Below are positions 34,605 to 34,753 of a stretch of 34,753 bases of DNA, one piece after another. The stretch is from assembly GCA_019638635.1 (NCBI GenBank), contig JAHBTM010000020.1:1-34753 (forward strand), given 5' to 3'. The DNA comes from Ferruginibacter sp. GTDB taxonomy: Bacteria > Bacteroidota > Bacteroidia > Chitinophagales > Chitinophagaceae. Both the position numbers and the translations under genes were made by a program. How positions within the stretch are numbered: position 1 is the first letter of the stretch; each line of letters begins with the position of its first letter. The notes beneath the pieces are model-generated. The model was not told where the DNA came from, did not search any database, and was given only the letters and a program-made list of their open reading frames with translations.

Positions 34605-34753
34605 TTAACTCATCCAGTTAATACCGGCTTCTGCATTCCACTTGGTGGTGCTCTTTTTAAGTTTGGTCCAGAATTCAATGGAACTTTTTCCGGTGATATC
34701 TCCCACTCCAAACTTACTTTCATTCCATCCCCCGAAGGAGAAAGGTTCACGCG
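34605..34753 (-). CDS. Aldehyde dehydrogenase family protein, C-terminal 48 residues (cut by window edge)
   Basis: The frame runs off the window edge and ends in TAA at 34605-34607. It reads REPFSFGGWNESKFGVGDITG, followed by SSIEFWTKLKK and TKWN, then ends INWMS. This is the aldehyde dehydrogenase C-terminus (FxFGGxxxSxxG and the oligomerisation tail). Placed first in the operon before the aminotransferase, it should oxidise malonate or methylmalonate semialdehyde. The catalytic cysteine is outside the window. Whether it is CoA-acylating (giving acetyl- or propionyl-CoA) or makes the free acid cannot be told, and the tail differs from the classic MmsA one as I remember it. Confidence 0.8.
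   Translation of the reverse strand, partial: REPFSFGGWNESKFGVGDITGKSSIEFWTKLKKSTTKWNAEAGINWMS

Overview
The window looks like a chromosomal segment of a Bacteroidota bacterium, most likely from the Chitinophagia/Sphingobacteriia side of the phylum. The evidence is the Bacteroidota promoter signature (-7 element TAnnTTTG) upstream of several genes, the near absence of Shine-Dalgarno sites, the sizes of RpoB (1269 aa) and RpoC (1430 aa), and Bacteroidota-type families (OmpH-like, DUF4254-like, M1 peptidase with a beta-rich tail). I see no tRNA, rRNA, CRISPR array, insertion sequence or prophage. The region reads as stable chromosome, not a mobile island.

Layout, left to right. (1) 1-1300: an unrecognised 144-aa protein and a secreted TPR protein. 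(2) 1300-6200, plus strand: a 349-bp gap with a candidate 55-aa small ORF, then an LpxH-like metallophosphoesterase, a MurG/UGT-like glycosyltransferase (ATGA overlap), a GH1 beta-glycosidase and DNA polymerase IV. (3) 6200-17200: the rplK-rplA-rplJ-rplL-rpoB-rpoC transcription-translation cluster, with a strong promoter before rplK, a hairpin and a second promoter before rpoB, an unexpected hairpin plus T-tract between rpoB and rpoC, and a clear terminator after rpoC. (4) 17286-22807, plus strand: an OmpH/Skp-like protein, an APC amino-acid permease tightly followed by a DUF4254-like protein, then an isoaspartyl peptidase, ispD and a zinc-ribbon methyltransferase. (5) 22800-26437, minus strand: a FemAB/GNAT-like protein translationally coupled to a secreted M1 metallopeptidase with a beta-barrel-like C-terminus.

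(6) 26568-34753, minus strand: the most coherent accessory system. Seven genes in one direction encode, in transcription order, an aldehyde dehydrogenase (cut by the window edge), a class III omega-aminotransferase, an NCS1 nucleobase transporter, dihydropyrimidinase, beta-ureidopropionase, PreT and PreA. Together they predict uptake of uracil or thymine, reduction to the dihydropyrimidine, ring opening, release of ammonia and CO2 to give beta-alanine or beta-aminoisobutyrate, transamination to a semialdehyde, and oxidation into central metabolism. The individual reactions are known. The arrangement of the whole route with its transporter in one compact run is the main biological point of the window. 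I did not find a convincing wholly undescribed system. The best leads are this operon, the rpoB-rpoC hairpin, the separation of rplK from secE-nusG, the glycosyltransferase/phosphoesterase/GH1 group, and the small ORF at 1466.
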